Shown piece by piece: positions 61,798 through 63,287 of a stretch of 63,287 nucleotides of DNA (its first letter is position 1; each line of letters begins with the position of its first letter). Below the pieces are notes generated by a model. That model did no database searches and was not told the origin of the DNA. It was given only the letters and a program-made list of their open reading frames with translations. This stretch comes from Castellaniella sp049650445. Lineage in GTDB: Bacteria; Pseudomonadota; Gammaproteobacteria; Burkholderiales; Burkholderiaceae_B. The DNA lies in assembly GCF_049650445.1 (NCBI RefSeq), contig NZ_JBASAD010000026.1:1-63287 (forward strand), written 5' to 3'. The translations under genes were made by a program, and so were the position numbers.

Positions 61798-63287
61798 CTA
61801 CGCCCGATCCCGATAGCCGGCCGCCACCAGTTCGAACTGGAACAGGCGGCAGTCCAGGGCGCCGTTGTGCAGCGGGTGGCGCCGTCGGGCCTTCAGCCGC
61901 ATCCGGCTGGGCAGGTCGAGGTCGCTGGTGATGACGTTGAGCTGCCAGCCGCCGTAGTGGCGCTTCAGCCAACTGGCCCATTCAGGCCACAGGTCCGCGT
62001 CTTCGTCCGCCAGTCGTTCGCCGTAGGGCGGGTTGGTGACGATCCAGCCGGCTTCGGCCGGCGGCGGCATCTGGCGCGCGTCGCAGACCTCGAAGCGGAT
62101 CGTGTCCGGGCTGAGGTGGGCGCGCTCGGCGTTGGCGCGCGCGGATTCGATGGCGCCTGGATTGATGTCGCAGCCGACCAGGGGTTGTTCCAGACGCGGG
62201 GCGATCCGCGCGCGCGCGTCCTCCTTCAGATCGCGCCACAGGCGGGCGTCGTGGGCACGCAGCCGCTCGAAGCCGAAGGGACGCCAGATGCCCGGCGGCA
62301 CGCCCAGGGCGATCCAGGCCGCTTCGATCAGCAGCGTGCCGCTGCCGCAGAAGGGATCCAGCAGAGGGGTGTCGGGCGGCCAGTCGGACAGGGCCAGCAG
62401 GCCGGCGGCCAGGTTTTCGCGCAAGGGCGCCTCGCCCTTGTCCAGCCGCCAGCCGCGCTTGAACAGGGATTCGCCGGAGACGTCCAGATAGAGCGTGGCG
62501 CGCCGCTCGTCCAGGAACAGGTGGACGCGGGCGTCCGGGCGGACGGTGTCGATGCTGGGCCGGGCGCCTTCGCGGTCGCGCAAGCGGTCGCAGATGCCGT
62601 CCTTGGCGCGCAGATTGCAGTACTGCAGGCTGTGCATGGGGCTGCGGATGGCCGAGGTGTCCACGCGCAGGGAATGTTCCGGACCGAACCAGCGCTCCCA
62701 TTCGGTGTCGCGTGCCAGGGCCAGGATGTCGTCCTCGGTGTGGACGTCGGCCTGGGCGACCTGGACCAGAACCCGGGTCGCCAGGCGGGAATACAGATTG
62801 GCGCGCAGCACGCCGGACCAGTCGGCCTGGAAGTGGCAGCCGGCGCGTCCGGCGCGCACGGCCTCGTAACCCAGGGCCTGCAGTTCCAGCGTCAGGGCTT
62901 CTTCCAGCCCGTGCGGGCAGGGCGCGAAGACCGCGAAGGTTTCAGACCGGCGCGGCTGGCGCGGGGTGCGGGGCAGGCGCTGGATGCGCGGGGTTTCGGT
63001 GTCGTCCTCGGCGCGTTGCGGGAAGGCCGGCGCATCTGGCGGTGAGCGGCGTGCCGGCCGGGCATCCTGGCGGTCGGTGCGCGGTTTGTCGGTGCGACCC
63101 CAGGGCCGGTCTGCCCGGTCCCGGCTGGGTGCACCGGACCTGGCGCGCGCCGGGCGGTCGCCGCGATCCGTCCTGTCGTCGCGATCGGTTCGGGGCGCAC
63201 GATCAGTCCGAGGGGCGCGATCAGTCCTGTCGCCGCGATCCGTCCGGGGGGCGCGATCAGGCGCACCGGCTCGGGCCGGCCGCCGGG
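61798..63287 (-). CDS. rlmL: 23S rRNA (guanine-N2) methyltransferase RlmL-like (5' end beyond window)
   Basis: At least 496 residues, ending VAAGYRDRA. The catalytic half has SAM loop LLDPFCGSGTLLIEAAW and the N-methyltransferase motif IVTNPPYGERL. A ferredoxin-like/THUMP half precedes it (ETFAVFAPCPHGLEEALTLELQALGYE). The frame continues upstream to the window edge through a disordered Arg/Asp/Pro-rich extension with six hexapeptide repeats (63151-63258), unusual for RlmL. A plausible methionine start lies near 62859 but would cut off the THUMP N-terminus, so the longer reading is preferred. It is the shorter RlmL form without the RlmK half. Confidence 0.87.
   Translation of the reverse strand, partial: RRPARAGAPDRAPRTDRGDRTDRAPRTDRAPRTDRDDRTDRGDRPARARSGAPSRDRADRPWGRTDKPRTDRQDARPARRSPPDAPAFPQRAEDDTETPRIQRLPRTPRQPRRSETFAVFAPCPHGLEEALTLELQALGYEAVRAGRAGCHFQADWSGVLRANLYSRLATRVLVQVAQADVHTEDDILALARDTEWERWFGPEHSLRVDTSAIRSPMHSLQYCNLRAKDGICDRLRDREGARPSIDTVRPDARVHLFLDERRATLYLDVSGESLFKRGWRLDKGEAPLRENLAAGLLALSDWPPDTPLLDPFCGSGTLLIEAAWIALGVPPGIWRPFGFERLRAHDARLWRDLKEDARARIAPRLEQPLVGCDINPGAIESARANAERAHLSPDTIRFEVCDARQMPPPAEAGWIVTNPPYGERLADEDADLWPEWASWLKRHYGGWQLNVITSDLDLPSRMRLKARRRHPLHNGALDCRLFQFELVAAGYRDRA
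63151..63258 (-). repeat. Six 18-bp tandem repeats encoding DR-x-x-R-T
   Basis: Six in-frame 18-base units read on the minus strand as DRAPRT, DRGDRT, DRAPRT, DRAPRT, DRDDRT and DRGDRP. Each begins GATCG. The units vary at synonymous and non-synonymous sites but keep the 18-base register, so they are an older expansion and not a sequencing artefact. Confidence 0.8.

Overview
The window is a high-GC bacterial chromosome segment packed with short-spaced operons. Gene content and order (rne/rluC divergence, yceD-rpmF-plsX-fabHDG-acpP-fabF, rpoE-rseAB-mucD-lepA-lepB-rnc-era-recO, pyrG-kdsA-eno-ftsB) point to a betaproteobacterium of the order Burkholderiales, most likely family Alcaligenaceae (Bordetella/Achromobacter/Castellaniella-like). 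That assignment comes from remembered synteny and protein style, not a database search. No tRNA, rRNA, prophage, insertion sequence or CRISPR array was seen.

Layout. 1-3.9 kb: RNase E (3' end cut by the window edge), divergent from rluC and a HAD phosphatase. 4-5.6 kb: the periplasmic methionine-sulfoxide repair pair msrPQ, behind a near-perfect sigma-E promoter. 5.7-9.9 kb: an RsmI-like methyltransferase and a Maf pyrophosphatase on the minus strand, then a NarL-type response regulator and its histidine kinase. 10-16.4 kb: the yceD-rpmF-fatty-acid synthesis operon. 16.4-25.1 kb: the envelope-stress sigma operon running into lepA, lepB, rnc, era and a shortened recO, followed by rarD where pdxJ is usual. 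26-30 kb: a BI-1 membrane protein, holC-pepA, and lptF without lptG next to it. 30-40 kb: a LysR-controlled solute-binding protein plus methylmalonate-semialdehyde dehydrogenase, a cysB-like regulator, a complete LIV-type ABC transporter, and a Fur-box-controlled DUF2325 protein. 40-53 kb: a C40 lipoprotein peptidase with a histone-like tail, prpE, an MFS protein, acs, MarC, ETF-ubiquinone oxidoreductase, a thioesterase, a CoA-transferase pair and aminopeptidase P, together an acyl-CoA-centred neighbourhood. 53-63 kb: a Tat-type dienelactone hydrolase, pyrG-kdsA-eno-ftsB, an orphan TadE-like protein, Hsp33, an RDD protein, a self-contained 62-residue gene and an RlmL-type rRNA methyltransferase (5' end cut by the window edge) with an Arg/Asp hexapeptide repeat.

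The most unusual signal is a dispersed structured repeat. It has four intergenic copies and one decayed half-copy that now encodes part of a histidine kinase N-terminus. In three copies an 8-bp stem changes sequence on both arms while the 12-base end of its 15-base loop is invariant, so pairing rather than sequence appears to be conserved. A second theme is envelope stress: the window holds the sigma-E operon itself and at least one convincing sigma-E target promoter (msrPQ), with a weaker candidate at lptF.
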